Source of the DNA: Aptenodytes patagonicus
Taxonomy: Eukaryota; Chordata; Aves; Sphenisciformes; Spheniscidae
Direction: 5' to 3'
NCBI RefSeq assembly: GCF_965638725.1
Contig: NC_134952.1
Coordinates: 18,975,028 to 19,039,027 of the forward strand
Length of the DNA: 64,000 nt
How positions within the stretch are numbered: the first letter of the stretch is position 1; each line of letters starts with the position of its first letter. Below, one piece after another: positions 1 to 21,800 of the stretch. Below the pieces are notes generated by a model. It searched no databases, was not told the origin of the DNA, and worked only from the letters and a program-made list of their open reading frames with translations. Made by a program: the position numbers and the translations under genes.

Positions 1-349
1 CCATATTCATGACAGAGATTTCAGTATCGTATGAGTCAGTTATCTGAGAAAAGAAACTAAAAATTAACTTTCTATCATTGTATTTGGAATAAAAATAATC
101 GCAAATAGGAATGCAGCCCCGTCCCTGAAAGCCAAACTTTTGTCACATAAAAATAAAAGCAAAATACAGTATTTCCCAAATCCCATTTTCCCTGGGAGGC
201 TATTAAGAAAGTGGATAAAAGTGAGTGTCAATGTCACCTGAAAATTTACCATCCCCATTCTAATCACAAACATATAAGGCAGGTTGAAAAAAATCATCCT
301 TTTAATCTAATTTCACTCTTTCTTCAGCAAGCACTGGAGCCCTGATTAG
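1..349. other. AT-rich flank upstream of PACRGL
   Basis: AT-rich sequence with only short, stop-riddled frames. I see no exon, repeat family or conserved motif. In other vertebrates the neighbour on this side is SLIT2, but nothing of it is recognisable here. Confidence 0.5.
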
Positions 350-635
350 TTGAAGACGGTGTCTCAGCTCCCCGGCACTTCCCAGCGGCCAGGCTGGCCC
401 GGCAGACCCGCCACCACAGCTTCCAGCACGGCAGGACGATGCCCAGAGCGAACCCCTGAGACCCAGACTCAGACTGCCGGGACGGCCACGTTACCCCTGC
501 CGGCGCCGGGCACCGCGGCCGGACGCCGCCGCGGGCCGCCGCGCCCCCGCTCGTCCCCCGTCGCGCATGCTCCCGCCTCACCGCCCCGCCTCGGGCTCGG
601 CCTGCCGAAGAATACTGGGCTCTCGGCGGCCCGTA

Positions 636-649
636 GTTTCCCTGGCAAC
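636..649 (+). promoter_or_regulatory. RFX X-box motif (GTTTCCCTGGCAAC)
   Basis: A 14-base imperfect palindrome, GTTTCC-CT-GGCAAC, matching the form GTTNCC-NN-GGNAAC bound by RFX transcription factors. RFX factors drive ciliary genes in animals, and PACRG-family proteins are axonemal, so the site makes sense in this promoter. It sits about 42 bases before the predicted first-exon donor, within the distance usual for X-boxes near a start site. Binding is inferred from sequence only. Confidence 0.65.
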
Positions 650-691
650 CGGCAGGAAGCGTCACCGGGCGCGAAGCTGCCCGCCCGCCAG
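650..691 (+). other. PACRGL: Candidate PACRGL non-coding exon 1 (3' end at 691)
   Basis: The junction CGCCAG at 686-691 followed by gtgagg is the best splice donor in the CpG island. It would join to the acceptor at 3770/3771. The 5' limit given is a guess, because no transcription start can be fixed from sequence. A weaker alternative donor (gtagga) lies near 1132. Confidence 0.35.
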
Positions 692-3600
692 GTGAGGGGG
701 TGTCGGTGCGGCCGGGCGGTACCGCTGGGTCGGGTCGGGCCCTGCGTGTCGCCGCCGGGCAGCGGCGCAGCCCCGCAACGAGCCCTCGGGGCACTGAGCG
801 GCCGCCCTTCCCGAGGGGCCCGTAAGAAAGGGGGATACCGCTGCCCACCGGCCCGGCGCTCCCCTCTGGCCGCCTTGACCTGGGTTTCCCCCCGAGAGAG
901 TGGGAGCTGTGGGGAGGGGAGAGGGGCCCGAGGAGGGGCGTGCGTGTCCCTCCTTGTCGTCTCGCTGGGTCTTTTGATGTCCCACGGTGTTCGCGAGGGT
1001 CGGTCCGGCGGCTCTGCGGTAGCTTGCCGGAGCTTTGCTGTTTGAGCCTCTTGGCGGTTACGGTGCTTGATGCCCCTTATCTCTCTCTTTCTCGGCCCTA
1101 GCTGCACTCCGGGAAAGTTGATACTCACCAGGGTAGGAGCAGCCTCGCCTTTAAAATCCTACTTACTTTCATTTCGCCTTTCTTAAGTGACTTCTAGAAC
1201 CCAAACTCCATCCTCCTTTGAAGGATGTCTTTTAAAGGTGCTTTTTCTATTTCTATTTAAGGATTTCTCTCCTTTGCTTGAAGTCTGTCATCTGCTGCCA
1301 GTAGGACGGTTCACTTCTGTGTTAAGCCTTGTACGTCACTTGTTTGATGCACTACTATACTTCTGCTGTCTGATCTCCCTACAAATGCGTGACTCTCCCA
1401 GCTCTTGATTACACAAGACCTTTCATCTTGCTCTGAAGACTGAGACCTCCTTATGAAAAGTCCTTTTTCCACTCTGCCGCCTCCTCCTCTGGCAATACAT
1501 AGGCGTGTTATCTCAGCTGCATTTTTACAAAACCATTATCACTGTCCTTAACTTCCACCTTTACTTTTGTCCCAAAGGGATAATATTGTTCCTGCCTGTT
1601 GTCACACCTTTTGTTTTTTACTTTCTCTGATGGTACAACCAGTGACTTTTGAAATGCATCTAGATTTTGTCATTTGGTGAAACCTTAGTAAAGTCCTTAG
1701 CATGTATCTTCGTTACTTCTTGGAAGAGAAAAGAATTTGAATATATCTGAATTACTTCTGAATACTTTTCTGAGAAAAATATTTATGTTGTTCATAGCAA
1801 GATGACTGTTCGCATTATGAGCAACTGTACATTTCAAAGGCACTGATAGCACTATTTTGTGATATATAATGCTAATGTCAAGAACTTACCTGGTGTTTTT
1901 ATAGTATAAAACCATTTTGATTCTTATTTTTCTGATAGTTAGAAATGCGTTTTCTAACTCTAATGTGATTAGAGTTTTGTGATAATAAGCTGGGACTTAC
2001 AAAATCAGTAAATTTTCTTTCTATGTTACTGTTTGTCTTTTAGGGCTTCAGATTCTTTCTGGTTTTAATGATTTGCATTTTACAAACAAAATAGTTCCCA
2101 TAAGTGTCATTTAAGTTTTTCTGTGTTCTGAAGAGACTTTTGTCTAATTGTGGGAAGTTAGTTCTTCTTTTAAAAAGGCTGTTGCTGGAGTCAGGCCGTA
2201 TTCTGAAAATGGTAGGAAAGAGAAACCAAGATGTACAGTGGGTGAACTGATTTTAATCACTAGTTCTGATTAAATTATCAGTCAAGAAGTATTGATTTAA
2301 ACTTTCAATTTTAGTTTTGCTTTGTTTGTGTATTTTAGCTAATTTGGTAATCATTACTATATGTTGTTTCTCAACAGGCAGTAAAACTTAGGCGCCACAT
2401 TTAATTCTTTCTACAAGTCATAAGAACATAGCATATCTACACAAGTGCTGGGGCCTTATCACTTCTTACTAGAAGCAGAAATAATGCTAAAGATTTAGTA
2501 GTACCTGACTGGAATTTCAGTACTAAGGAAGGAGGGAAGAATTAGAAGAACCAAGCTAAACAATAAGGACTGCATGTACAAGATTCTGGCAGAGATTAGG
2601 GCGGGTGGTTTATAGAGCTGAGGGAGTGGTAGTGTGGCAAAAGAAATCTGCCTCTCTAGTTCATCCTGGTCTCAGTATTTGGAATTTAATCATGTTGTTG
2701 ACAAAAACAGGTGTTATCAACTTGCGAAAGGTGATGGCTGGATGGCAAGCTCCCTATTCATCCTTGTGGCAGTGTTTGTTTATATGTATTATTTAACTGG
2801 CTTCCTATTGTTTTCATTTCTACATGGTGTCATTTCTTGTTTACTAAAGGAATGTAATTTCTTATTTACTAAATTGTTTTCTCCATCCAGAGCACACCAC
2901 AGCATAAATTATGGAACATTAATAATATTCAAAACTAGAATTTTCATGCTTTATAATTTTATTAACATTTGAAAGCCCATCTTTTCCCAGGAATAATTTA
3001 TATTATTCATCATAGTGTTAGGCTTGGTATGTTAAATAGGCAGTAGACTGTTATTTTTATTAGGGACATTTTAACGCAATTACATACATATATAATAACA
3101 CGTGTAGCTGGTGCATTAACATTTAGAAGATGTGTACCTAAATCAATATTTAAGGATGTATACAGAAAGTTATTTTTACATTCTTTTTAACAAAATACTT
3201 TCGTTCTTCTTATTGGAATTCATTTTCTGTGTTCTTTCTTTGCTACTTTACAGTTATTTTCTCTTCTCTTATTGATTCTGCTTTGTTTTTTGTGTCCTGA
3301 ATCTGCTTGCTCTTGCGTTCATTCTTTCGTCCTGGCCATTCCTCAAATCGTTACTGTCTTCTGTTGTAACTCTACCCAACCAGCTTACTTCACTCTGGGC
3401 TGTTCTGCTGAGCACTGTATTGCTGCTTGGATTTCTGTAGGATATCCTGAAGGCAGACTGTAGCTAATTTCACTTTTGCTGCAGGTCTCAAAGTACAGAA
3501 GTAAAGGGGAGCAGCGCAGGATTAGGAGACGTGTGCATTTGAAAGATGGAGTGATGAAACTGTCAGAATTATTCTGTGCACTTCTTAGTGCACTAGTGCA

Positions 3601-3770
3601 CTTAGTGCGCTGCTTAGTTATAAGAATAAGCATTTCTTTTCTAGTACACTTACTCAGATTTTCTTGATTGATTGTTCATGTCAGTCTTTGGACCCTAGGA
3701 TTCTAACCCTTGATATTCTGTCACATAGGAATGAAAACTATTTTATGTTTTTAATCTTTTTCTATTCTAG
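692..3770 (+). other. PACRGL: PACRGL intron 1 (predicted)
   Basis: AT-rich, non-coding in appearance. The left end still lies in the CpG island. It holds a short perfect palindrome at 3587-3602. A good pyrimidine tract and CAG at about 3471-3484 could be the acceptor of a skipped or untranslated exon, but no coding continuation follows it. I found no exon matching the extra N-terminal segment of mammalian PACRGL. Confidence 0.45.
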
Positions 3771-3776
3771 GAAGTA

Positions 3777-3785
3777 ATGTTCTAA
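3777..3785 (+). promoter_or_regulatory. PACRGL: Minimal upstream ORF (ATG-TTC-TAA)
   Basis: A two-codon reading frame ending two bases before the chosen PACRGL start, in a different frame. If exon 1 is spliced as predicted it would be in the 5' leader and could reduce or delay initiation at 3788. The position is read directly; the effect is inferred. Confidence 0.35.
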
Positions 3786-3787
3786 GA

Positions 3788-12793
<9,006 letters not shown>

Positions 12794-13840
12794 TCAAGAA
12801 AACTGTAGTGATTTGTACTGTAAGGTGGAGTTTGGAAAGAAACTGCCTGTGAACATCACTGACATTTATTTGGGTATGATATATTGTCTTAAAATAATGA
12901 CAATTCATCAGTATGATGGAGAGTGGGAAAAGTCCTGCCAGTTTGTGAATATGTAATTATGGAAGACTATTTAAAATAATTCTCTCTGTGTTGGCTGCTA
13001 TTTGCACATGCATTGTACTTAAAATGACATTGACTAATTTGCTATTATTTCAAAAGCAGAGTAAATATTGACTCTTATTTTGTTGTAAATTACAATTTCC
13101 TTTAATAGATCTGCAGTGCTTAATATGTTTTGTACATTTGTGTGATGCAAAATAATTTGGCTGTAATTACTTAAATAGTAACTAACTTGGTGTTAAATTA
13201 CATATGTATGCCTGCTTTTGAAACACGTAACTTAATTTGTGCCACAGGCACAGATGGATGCAGTTTGGGTTCATCAGGACTTACTGGGTTAGATGTAGAA
13301 CTATGAGAATTCATCCAGACTTCTTGAGAGTCAGTTTTTAAAGGTATGAAGCTGAGCACGCTAAACAGGTAGCATAAGGTGCAAAACTGAACTTGCTCAG
13401 TGCATTCTCAGCACGTTGCTTTGAGAAGCTGGAGAGGCTCTGGAGAATACAGTGCAGAGGCATCAGGTTGCTCCATACAGCCACAGCCTAGATTTTGCTC
13501 AACTAATTAGTTCCAGTTAGCTTTGGGCCTGCTGAATGTGAGCTAGATGTAGGAGGCAACTTTGGAGTATTTACACCATGCTCCCTTTGCATTGAGTTCC
13601 ATAATGCCACAGATATGCTTGGGACTAGCTTGTGAATTCAGCTCCAGACAAGCTAATAAACTTCTGAATGTGGAAGCTATGAAAAAAAAATATGACTTAA
13701 AGGCAATAAAAAGATCGCAGAAGCCAGCTTACCTGGCTGTCAAGCCTTGTAGGGTGCAGCGTTTGTCCATGAATGTATTTGAACTTGATTGAAAAATAAT
13801 TCCTACCAGGTCTTGTAATAAATACTGTTCAGGGTTCATG
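12794..13840 (+). other. PACRGL: Probable PACRGL 3' UTR with candidate poly(A) signals
   Basis: Downstream of the TGA there are AATAAA hexamers at 13655-13660, 13705-13710 and 13817-13822. The last is followed by a GT-rich stretch (about 13827-13850), which favours it as a cleavage site. The actual 3' end is not determinable here. Confidence 0.4.
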
Positions 13841-15790
13841 TTGTTGTGGGTATTCGAGTAACTCTGTGAGGGAGAGCTGACTGAAGTAACAAAATTTGCC
13901 ATAGGACTTTTTCCCCTGAGGAAAATTCAGTTCTGGAATTTAAAGTTGTTGGAAGGGGACTTTTTTGGTCATCAAAAGATGCTGTTGCATAGGCATAAAA
14001 AAGTCTGTTATATGAAAGCAATTTCAGAATTTTTGGAAAATTACCACTGCTTGGCTAAATTAAATTTACTTCAGGACTGTGCTAAGATCTCTGCTGAGAT
14101 CAGAACTGTGCTAAGTCAAGATACATGTTTTTAAGCTTTTTTTAAAAAATTAATGTTGTTGACAAACATGTTCAATTTGAAGAAATACAAGTATTTGTTT
14201 AACAACTCCAAAAAATGGATCATGCTGCTTGTTTTTCTTCATGTTTACTTTATTTTTTTTTTTTTTTACAAAATGTGCACATTTAGTTTACACAAACACG
14301 CTACAGCAGATTTCAGGTGTACATGTATTGTACTACTCTTATCCTACACTGGTGATAGCAGAGCAGCCTTCAACATGCCTCTAACATCCCATCTCTACAC
14401 CAGAATAGATACCTGATTTATTTTTGCAAAAGAATGCTTGCAACATTCTTTCTACTTCATTAATCCCCTTTCTGCAGCAATGTCACAATGAAGAGTGGCC
14501 TATCTCTGATAGCATTTCACATATTTTGAAGTATTGGCATAAACTCTGTGGACAATATATCTTAAAAATTACATGGATGGGGGGCAGTATTATATTTTAG
14601 GTACATACTTTTTTGAGAAAAATCTTTCTAGGTTCAGAATGAAGGTAGCTCCAATCTTAATGAAGCAATGATCCTAAAAAAATGTAATGCAGTTATCACA
14701 TATAGATGATATTATATAGCTAAAGTTTCCAACTTTTTCCTGGTTCTGTCTCCTAATTAAAGATATTACAAAAAGCTGAAACAGATGTTAGCCTCTCTAG
14801 CAGATACTAGTAGTAGATGTCACTACATAGTGATATTCATTCTGAGCACTGAGGTGGGATGGAATTTTCAAAAGAAGTTCATGCCTTTTTCTTCGTTAAA
14901 GGCAGAAAGACGTGTACTCATGAAAACAGTGTTAGGATCCAGTTAAGGTTTCTTCATGAAAAATTCGAAGTCAGAAGATCCTTAATTTTAGGCAAAGAAC
15001 TTCGTGGACACATCCAAGAAGAATTAGAAATACAGTATGTAAGACTCCTTGGTACTCATGTCATGATAACTTAAATGCAGATTTACTAGATAAGTGTGAT
15101 TGATAGAAGCTTACTTGTATTTGTTAGGGAGTAATGTACCTATAAGCATTTCTTTTTCTGTTCTATAACAGTTCTTCCTCTCAAGTTATCTATTTTGTTA
15201 GGTTTGTTTTTTTGTTTGTTTTTTTAAGAGAAAAGCAAGTCAAAGGTGGAAGGCAATTGCAGCAAGATGTGCATTGCACATTGATTATAGCACTTTAACT
15301 CAAAGTAGTATTCAAAAAATGAGGACTACACCATACAAATGTGAGAAGAAAATACATGGCAATGCCTCTGTATAAATTAGAAGCTAAGATTTAAGAAATA
15401 CACTCAAACACCTGGAGCTTAATCCAGTACAAATGAGTAGCAAAACTAAGAGTATTTATTTAACCTCCTTGTGATAGTATCTATTTTATCTAGAGGCTAG
15501 AATGATAATAAAGCTGCATAACGTCGGGTCTTATTTTGTTTGGGTTTGGAGTAAAAACGTGACTTTTCAGAACAATCTTATTAACTAAGTAGCCACTGTT
15601 GAACTGCTAAATTGTATAATTTAGAAAGTTTTTTTGGGGGAAAAGTTTATAATAAAAAATTTCTTTGTATAATACATGTCTCAGTGTAAAGCTGAGTAAT
15701 TTTATTTATGATAAAGCGGGAAATCCATCTTTTAGATAATGTTGCAGAATAGCTCGTATTTGTCCATTAGTTGTAGACCTAATGTCTTCA
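13841..15790 (-). other. KCNIP4: Intergenic interval / probable KCNIP4 3' UTR
   Basis: Lies directly after the KCNIP4 stop codon on the - strand. Reverse-strand AATAAA hexamers occur at 15701-15706, 15455-15460, 14417-14422 and 14249-14254. A UTR of about 1.4-1.5 kb, using one of the two distal signals, would be plausible for this gene. Several short frames here have no coding support. No repeat family was recognised. Confidence 0.4.
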
Positions 15791-15838
15791 TTAAATCACA
15801 TTTTCAAAGAGTTGCATGGATCGCATTATATTCTCATC
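15791..15838 (-). CDS. KCNIP4: KCNIP4 last coding exon (15 residues and stop)
   Basis: On the - strand, tttttacag is followed by codons for [15 protein letters not shown] and TAA. This is the conserved C-terminal helix of the KChIP family. It is 6.8 kb from the previous exon. Confidence 0.97.
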   Translation of the reverse strand, partial: DENIMRSMQLFENVI

Positions 15839-18800
15839 CTGTAAAAAAGACAACAAAAAAACCAAAAATCATACACCATTACAAATGTAGTTGGCAAATA
15901 TCTATAGTGAAATTGGGTAGAACTAACTGTATTTTAGTTAATGACAATGTTATTTTTCAGCTTGTTTGGCAGAAGCAGAAAAAGGCTGTTAATGGATCTA
16001 TGCTCAAGTAGATTTTTGTATATATTAATTAAACCAAACTATTCTGTCAAGAATTCAATAACATGTTAAGAAAATTAAGTCTGCAGTATTTCAGAGGTTA
16101 TAAGTTTATATCCGGTATAACAAAATACATATAGACAATAAATACTCAAGGAATAATTGTTGTATCTGAAGTGTGAATCCATACATGGAATTGCTAGTCC
16201 TGTGTATCATACACAAGGAGCCTTTTTGCAATTCTAGGGCATCCTATTGCATAGCTAGGGATGACTCTAAAATAAAATAGATTTAAGTGTGCATCTTTGT
16301 CTGAACTGAAGAATCAGGCAATTCCACAAACATCACCGCAACGCTCTTTGACTCCTCAGCTCAGACTTTGTGTGTGTTCACAGTGAAAGATGTTGACTGC
16401 TTTCCAAAGCTACTTCTGCTTTCTGACTGCTTTGCATTAGGTAGGTAACAAAACCTTTGACTTCCTAGTTTTGCATAATGCTTACTGATGCATCACTCTG
16501 TACTCCAATTTTTATCAGTAAATAACTCTCAGCACGTCAGTCAGGGAAAAAATAATTTTTTTGTAACATTTACCTTTCAGTGTATAGAAGAAAAAATTTA
16601 CTTGTAGTAGCCCATATTTGGTGGCGCTTCTGGATTAACAGTTGGTTGCACAATACAATATATATACAATACAAGAGTATATAACATGCTCATTTAGCAT
16701 TTGCTGGTCTCCACTGTAATGATCCTCTTTTTTAATCTGAATGCACACCACTTAGTACTTTCTTGAGAGACAATCTAGCCACCTTTAATTCTAGTGAATA
16801 AAAAGACTAAATTTGATAGAATATTTTAGGAAGTTTCATGAGAGAGGCATAAAACCCCCACTTCTTAGAAAGATTATCTCATACTGTTCTCCACTACTGA
16901 TAGGTATGTAGGCTTTCTGTACATTAATGTTCCAATAACACATGATCAGTATCAATTTCCAGTTAAATTATTCACTGTTCAGTCTAGTGGGTGATTTGCT
17001 TTGTAGAAAATGACAAGTCTGAATAATTTTCTTAATTTATGTTATGAAACGTGCACAGTGGGGTTTTCATCTTTGATTCCGTATGTCATCTCAAGTGATG
17101 TTGCTGTGAGAAGTGATCTGCGCACTATTTTGTGCTGTTAAACTAACTTATGAAAGCAATGATACGTAATTTCAAAAAAATCTGTTTTGTAGGTTAATGC
17201 TTAAACAATTTGTGTAGGAAACTTACTATATTAAATTACTGGAAATTAAAATAAACTCACTTTTTCCCACTGCATTGTTTTGAAACGTTAATATAGCATT
17301 GAAGATCACTTACTAATGTAAGGTTAAAGTTTGGTTTAACTGGAATCATTTGTCATTTAATTATGTACAAATGCTTTTGTATATACATTGGCAACTAAGC
17401 TCAGCAAATGTGCAAAGCAAACATGTTCTTAATTTAGAAACAGTGTTTTGACACTTCCTACCAATTTTCTAATTTACGTGTCATCATCACTAATGAAACT
17501 AGTAGTTTTCTAAAATCAGCTCCGTATTTCTGAAGTTTGCTGTTTCTATACAGAAGACTTCCAAATGCCCCTCCTTTAGTCAGTCAAATGGGAAGAGTCT
17601 TTATGAGAAAATATAGCTTTGTCATAATATTTGGAACATGGTGACTGTTAGTAGCTTTTTTTTCCATCTTCAAAAAAAAAAAAAAAGCAGATGCTTGCAT
17701 TAGAATTCTTTGGCAAGTGTATCTTTCTCATTTGCCTCTCTTTTTCAGTACATTTTTCTAAACAGTTTTTCATAATAGATCAGGGGAATCAGGTCATACA
17801 CATTCCCTGTCCAAGATAGAGGGAGGATGAGGGGAAGCACCTTTGCTGTCCTCACTTAACTGTGGGCAAAGGTAGGTCCTTATACCCAGTGACCAGAGAA
17901 GACCATGCTCAAAGCCTGAAAGCTCGGTGATTCCCTACGTAACTGCTTAACACTTTGTGAACGGACAGGCCAATTTGCATTGGGACTGTGAATTAAGAGT
18001 CTTGAACTTGCTGTATACCTCAGGCTGTACAGTGCTACTGCATTGATAGTTTTGCCAAACCAGTATTCAGTACAAGGAGGTGATTTTAAAAAAGGCATAT
18101 GCATGTATAATGAGTGTTTAAGAACACACCAGAGGCTCTTGATGCTACAAAAAAATCTCAGGAACCTGTCCCAGGAACCTGAAGCAGAGCCTCTGTATTC
18201 AGATATGCTCTGCTGTGTTCCTTCTTGCTCTTAAAGTAAGCATGCCATGCTTTCCTTAGTTATGACAACACACCAGTAAAAGGGATGTGCTTCTAAGACC
18301 CACTAATTTGTCTTCCAACTCAGAGGAATGGCAGTTCTCAGAGGCTGGCAACTGTTGCCCGAGAGACCATTCAAAGAAAAGGCTCCTGCAGCCTTTCCCT
18401 AGCAGAACAGGCTTCTAGTCTGTTTTAAGATGCAGGCTGGAGGGGATCTGAGCTTTAGAGTTTGGTTGAGGGTTTTTTGTAGTGCTTGTCTCTTGGCACG
18501 GTTTTGACTCTAATCTCACAGCTTGAGCTGGAACCTCGGGGCTGGCAAACATATCCACTGTATACCTTTAGCATGTATTTTCAGGTGTACCAGATGCTGG
18601 CTGCCATATCCATCAATGGGCATTCCCATTCCAAGGTCTGAGGTACAGTCATTTCTTACGCAAACTGGCAGGGAAGGTTTTGAGCAGATGTGGTTTAACA
18701 TCAGCCTTAATGCCAAAGGAGGGTTTGTAGATGAGAAAGCCACCATAGCTGTTACAGCCTAGGGAGCAGCAGGAGCACCCGTCCTGAATGTCCTGATCCT

Positions 18801-21800
18801 GGTAAACCAAAGGTAACAGTAGAACTAGCAGTGGTCTAGAGGGAGGGCCAAGGGTGATTAAAGGTGTGGACTGGTTTCCCTAGGAGGAAAAATTGAATAA
18901 ATGAGTATTTTACAGCTTGGTAAAGAGATACTGAATGAAGGGCAACAGCGATAACCACTGTTTTTCCATAACACAAGAACATATGGAAAACAAAAATATT
19001 GCATGGCAGGTCTAAAACACAGGCAGATTTACTACAGGAGGGATCACAGGATCATTTAATTTTGCTTTTGGCATCGTTAAATGCTCATGAAAGGTGAGAC
19101 TCCTCGCTCCTGGAGTGATGTGACTCACTGCATGCTGAGGAAAGAAAGGAACCTGAACCTCGCCTTTTTAGATCAGTCTCGTACCCATTAGGATATTTAA
19201 AAAAGGTTTTCCTACGGCTGTGTCTTAAAAGGAAGCGGCCACTACTGTCCTGTGTGAAAAATGTAATCCTGAAAAGGCTGAAGCCACGTTAACTCCTGAA
19301 TCAAGTTTCTTGAAGGCCTTGGGTTGAATTGTAACCCCAATTCTCATTTCTGAAACCAAATCTTGATATAAACATGAATTACACATTTTGCAGCCCAGAG
19401 GTCTTAATAGAAGAACAGGTCTTAGTAGGTAGAGAGACAAAAAATTAGGCAGCGAGATACATTTTGTATCAAAAAACATTGCCACCTTTGAAGTTAAAAG
19501 CAAGTGAAGGTGAGGTAAGTGGCAAGATGAGAACAGTGTCTCTGTCATGTAACAGTTTAGAGAGCATCTCTCACATGTATTCTGAATACTCAGAAGAGGT
19601 AAATAAGAAATTTTCTAACAGAACTGAGAAACTGTGAATCACATTGGAAAAGGAGAGCAGGCAATTCCCTACTGAAGGTACTAATTTTCTTTGTAAATGA
19701 ATCACTCAGCCCATCACCATAATGGCTGTCATATCCAGATTAATCTTTAATTTAATTTCCAGAACTCTGCAGACCTCAGCCGGGAAGTAAATCTCATCTC
19801 TGTTTCTGACGATCACTCAGCTTTAGCAGAGCAAATGCCTTTCATTCGTATTGAACAAGACTGACAAGCTAGAACTACGGTCAATGCAATAGAGCACTGC
19901 CAACAGATAAGACACAATACCCATTGCTAAGGATATATACAGCCACAGTTAGAAGAGCTGTTGTCTTTCTTTCATCCACCAAAATCAATAGATTAATATC
20001 AGAGAGTCACTTACTAGATAGCTGTGCTCATGAGAGCAATCCCAAAGAATGACTACACATGCATATAAAAATTTATCAATTCTAGAGCATCTTTGCTATT
20101 TCCTGTTCAGCTTTCCCTATTCCATATGGTTATAAATCTGTCACTCACTAGCTGCATTTATCTTGCTAGTCTTGTTCTCTCCTGTCTCTTGTCTACTACT
20201 CTTTTCTTGGTATAGGAGATAAGCAATACACAAAGGCTATATTGTTGGTCTGTGTCGGCTTTGTATTAACCAGTCAGCCTGGACAAGGCTGAGGTATCAA
20301 CAGAACGCTACTATGATTCCGTATATCTCACTGTAACAAATAGCGTTGGTTTGTCCTGGTTTTGGCTGGGATAGAGTTAATTTCCTTCCTAGTAGCTGGT
20401 ACAGTGCTGTGTTTTGGATTTAGGGTGAGAACAATGTTGATAACACACCGATCTTTTAGTTGTTGCTAGGTAGTGCTTATACTAGCCAAGGACTTTTCAG
20501 CTTCCCATGCTCTACCGACTGAGAAGGCTGGAGGTGCACAAGAAGGTGGGAGGGGGCACAGCCAGGACAGCTGTCCCAAACTGGCCAAAGGGACATTCCA
20601 AACCATGGGACGTCATGCTCAGTACAGAAACTGGGGGGAGCTGGCTGGGAGGCAGCAATTGCTGCTCAGGGATGTGCTGGGCATTGGTCAGCAGGTGGTG
20701 AGCAATTGCATTGTGCATCACTTGTTTTGTATAGTCTTTTATATTATTATTATTTTCTCTTCCTTTGCTGTCCTATTAAACTGCCTTTATCTCAACCCAT
20801 GGGTTTTACTTTTTTTTTTTTCTCCCGATTCTCTCCCCCATCCCGCTGGGGGGGGTGGGCGAGCGCCTGTGTGGTACTTAGTTGCTGACTGGGGTTAAAC
20901 CACAACATGGTTTTATTTGCCATATCATTTTGCATAATGTAATTAAGCCTATCTTATCACTAAGTCTAATGTGACACTTTACAGTACATAACAACCTATT
21001 ATCATGCCAAAGACTTGTCATCATTATTTTGTACTATGCTTATTTTGTACTGTGCCGGGTCCTGCACTTTGGCCACAACAACCCCATGCAGCGCTACAGG
21101 CTTGGGGAAGAGTGGCTGGAAAGCTGCCTGGCAGAAAAGGACCTGGGGGTGCTGGTTGACAGCCGGCTGAACATGAGCCGGCAGTGTGCCCAGGCGGCCA
21201 AGAAGGCCAATGGCATCCTGGCCTGTATCAGAAATAGCGTGGCCAGCAGGAGGAGGGAAGTGATCGTGCCCCTGTACTCGGCCCTGGTGAGGCCGCACCT
21301 CGAATACTGTGTTCAGTTTTGGGCCCCTCACTACAAGAAGGACGTTGAGGTGCTGGAGCGTGTCCAGAGAAGGGCAACGAGGCTGGTGAGGGGTCTGGAG
21401 AACAAGTCTTATGAGGAGCGGCTGAGGGAACTGGGGCTGTTTAGCCTGGAGAAAAGGAGGCTGAGGGGAGACCTCATCGCTCTCTACAACTCCCTGAAAG
21501 GAGGTTGTAGCGAGGTGGGTGTTGGTCTTTTCTCCGAAGTAACAAGTGATAGGACGAGAGGAAATGGCCTCAAGTTGTGCCAGGGGAGGTTTAGATTGGA
21601 TGTAAGGAAAAATTTCTTTACTGAAAGAGTGGTGAAACATTGGAACAGGCTGCCCAGGGAAGTGGTGGAGTCCCCATCCCTGGAGGTATTTAAAAGACGT
21701 GTAGATGAGGCGCTTAGGGACATGGTTTAGTGGGCATGGTGGTGTTGGGTTGACGGTTGGACTCGATGATCTTAGAGGTCTTTTCCAACCTCAATGATTC

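Larger units (their letters stand above)
350..1050. promoter_or_regulatory. PACRGL: CpG island, probable PACRGL promoter
   Basis: This block is abruptly GC-rich and dense in CG dinucleotides, unlike the AT-rich sequence on both sides. It has no clear TATA box. It contains GC-box-like runs, an NRF1-like core GCGCATGC at 563-570, a near-perfect RFX X-box at 636-649 and an ETS-like AGGAAG at 653-658. A strong donor (CAG followed by gtgagg) follows at 691/692. The block lies about 2.7 kb upstream of the first recognisable PACRGL coding exon on the same strand, so it is most simply the promoter and first exon of that gene. The long open frames across it on both strands are a by-product of the base composition. 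Confidence 0.8.

Noticed and set aside
350-1128. Long open frames (up to about 230 codons) on both strands of the CpG island
   Set aside because: GC-rich sequence lacks stop codons by composition. The translations are Arg/Pro/Gly-rich with no homology, and both strands are open at once.
3471-3560. Possible extra PACRGL exon after a good acceptor at about 3484
   Set aside because: No convincing donor or homologous coding sequence follows, and the first ATG meets a stop after two codons.
20473-20898. 141-codon + strand frame
   Set aside because: It lies wholly inside the solo LTR and shows no protein family features.
21002-21640. 212-codon - strand frame
   Set aside because: It is the antisense shadow of the CR1 ORF2 tail, which is open on the + strand and matches the known protein.
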